From Methanobacterium paludis (GTDB lineage Archaea; Methanobacteriota; Methanobacteria; Methanobacteriales; Methanobacteriaceae), in the NCBI RefSeq assembly GCF_000214725.1, contig NC_015574.1, positions 2,419,001 to 2,483,000 of the forward strand: a stretch of DNA of 64,000 nucleotides, given 5' to 3'. Position 1 is the stretch's first letter, and each line of letters opens with the position of its first letter. The translations under genes were made by a program, and so were the position numbers. This document shows positions 63,949 to 64,000 of the stretch, one piece after another. A model generated the notes under the pieces. That model searched no databases. It was given only the letters and a program-made list of their open reading frames with translations, and was not told the DNA's origin.

Positions 63949-64000
63949 ATGTCACTTGTAATAAACACAACAACACCTGAAGGAATAGTTTTAGCTGCAG
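63949..64000 (+). CDS. Start of an unidentified gene (partial), proteasome-like N terminus
   Basis: The first 17 codons (MSLVINTTTPEGIVLAA) start after GAGGTGG and run off the window. A beta-strand pair ending in GIVLAA resembles Ntn-hydrolase/proteasome-like proteins, but too little is present for a firm call. Confidence 0.5.
   Translation, partial: MSLVINTTTPEGIVLAA

Overview
The window is AT-rich archaeal DNA that looks like a member of the Methanobacteriales, most likely Methanobacterium. The assignment rests on gene content: an MsvR-type regulator divergent from an F420H2 oxidase operon, FmdE-family proteins, DUF166, DUF2149/DUF2162 and DUF4013 proteins, cobalt-factor II methyltransferase, archaeal IleRS and PurL, and beta-helix surface (adhesin-like) proteins. 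TATA-box promoters, GGTG/GGAGG ribosome binding sites and several TTG/GTG starts fit this. No insertion sequence, CRISPR array or rRNA was seen. One tRNA gene (Arg, anticodon UCG) is present.

Layout. 1-3.4 kb: end of ileS, purL and a polyprenol/dolichol-kinase-like gene. 3.4-10.7 kb: two ABC-2 export clusters with an XRE regulator and palindromic candidate operators. 11.3-18.2 kb: moeA, a site-2 protease, DUF166, an arsenic-type cluster (arsM, arsR, DGC-domain protein) and a CoA-disulfide-reductase-like flavoprotein. 18.4-21.9 kb: the oxygen/oxidative stress operon (F420H2 oxidase, rubrerythrin-like protein, rubredoxin-domain protein) with divergent msvR and inverted TTCG/CGAA repeats between them. 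21.9-24.5 kb: two paralogous unknown proteins sharing a zinc-ribbon tail, one of them frameshifted. 24.7-30.6 kb: cbiL, an XPD/DinG-type helicase, rhodanese, CDGSH protein, LigB-type dioxygenase, FmdE. 30.8-43.0 kb: a putative proton-driven surface system. It consists of an operon DUF2162 / ExbB-like / DUF2149 (ExbD-like) / small protein / solute-binding protein, followed by four large secreted surface proteins. The operon and three of the surface genes carry the same 15-bp promoter motif. 43.8-47.9 kb: methyltransferase, tRNA-Arg, DUF4013, hisF, and an AbiJ-like/HEPN gene broken by an in-frame TGA. 48.0-52.9 kb: an unknown 165-residue gene, two ~600-bp direct repeats flanking an AI-2E-type permease and a ClC-type gene, a candidate structured RNA, and pseudogene debris. 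52.9-63.8 kb: rhodaneses, methyltransferase, phosphoesterase, and a malate-fumarate-succinate block (malic enzyme; fumC, fumarate reductase A and B, rubredoxin-FMN dehydrogenase). The window ends in the first codons of another gene.

Working together. Malic enzyme (pyruvate to malate), fumarase and fumarate reductase could form a reductive C4 branch to succinate. The FpaA cluster under MsvR would remove oxygen and peroxide. The 30.8-43 kb block is the best candidate for an undescribed system: an inner-membrane ion-driven motor apparently co-regulated with envelope beta-helix and Ig-repeat proteins.

Caution. Four genes (near 23770, 32138, 55724 and 56591) are each broken by what looks like one missing base, three of them in or next to short homopolymer runs. 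This pattern suggests residual assembly error as readily as real pseudogenes.
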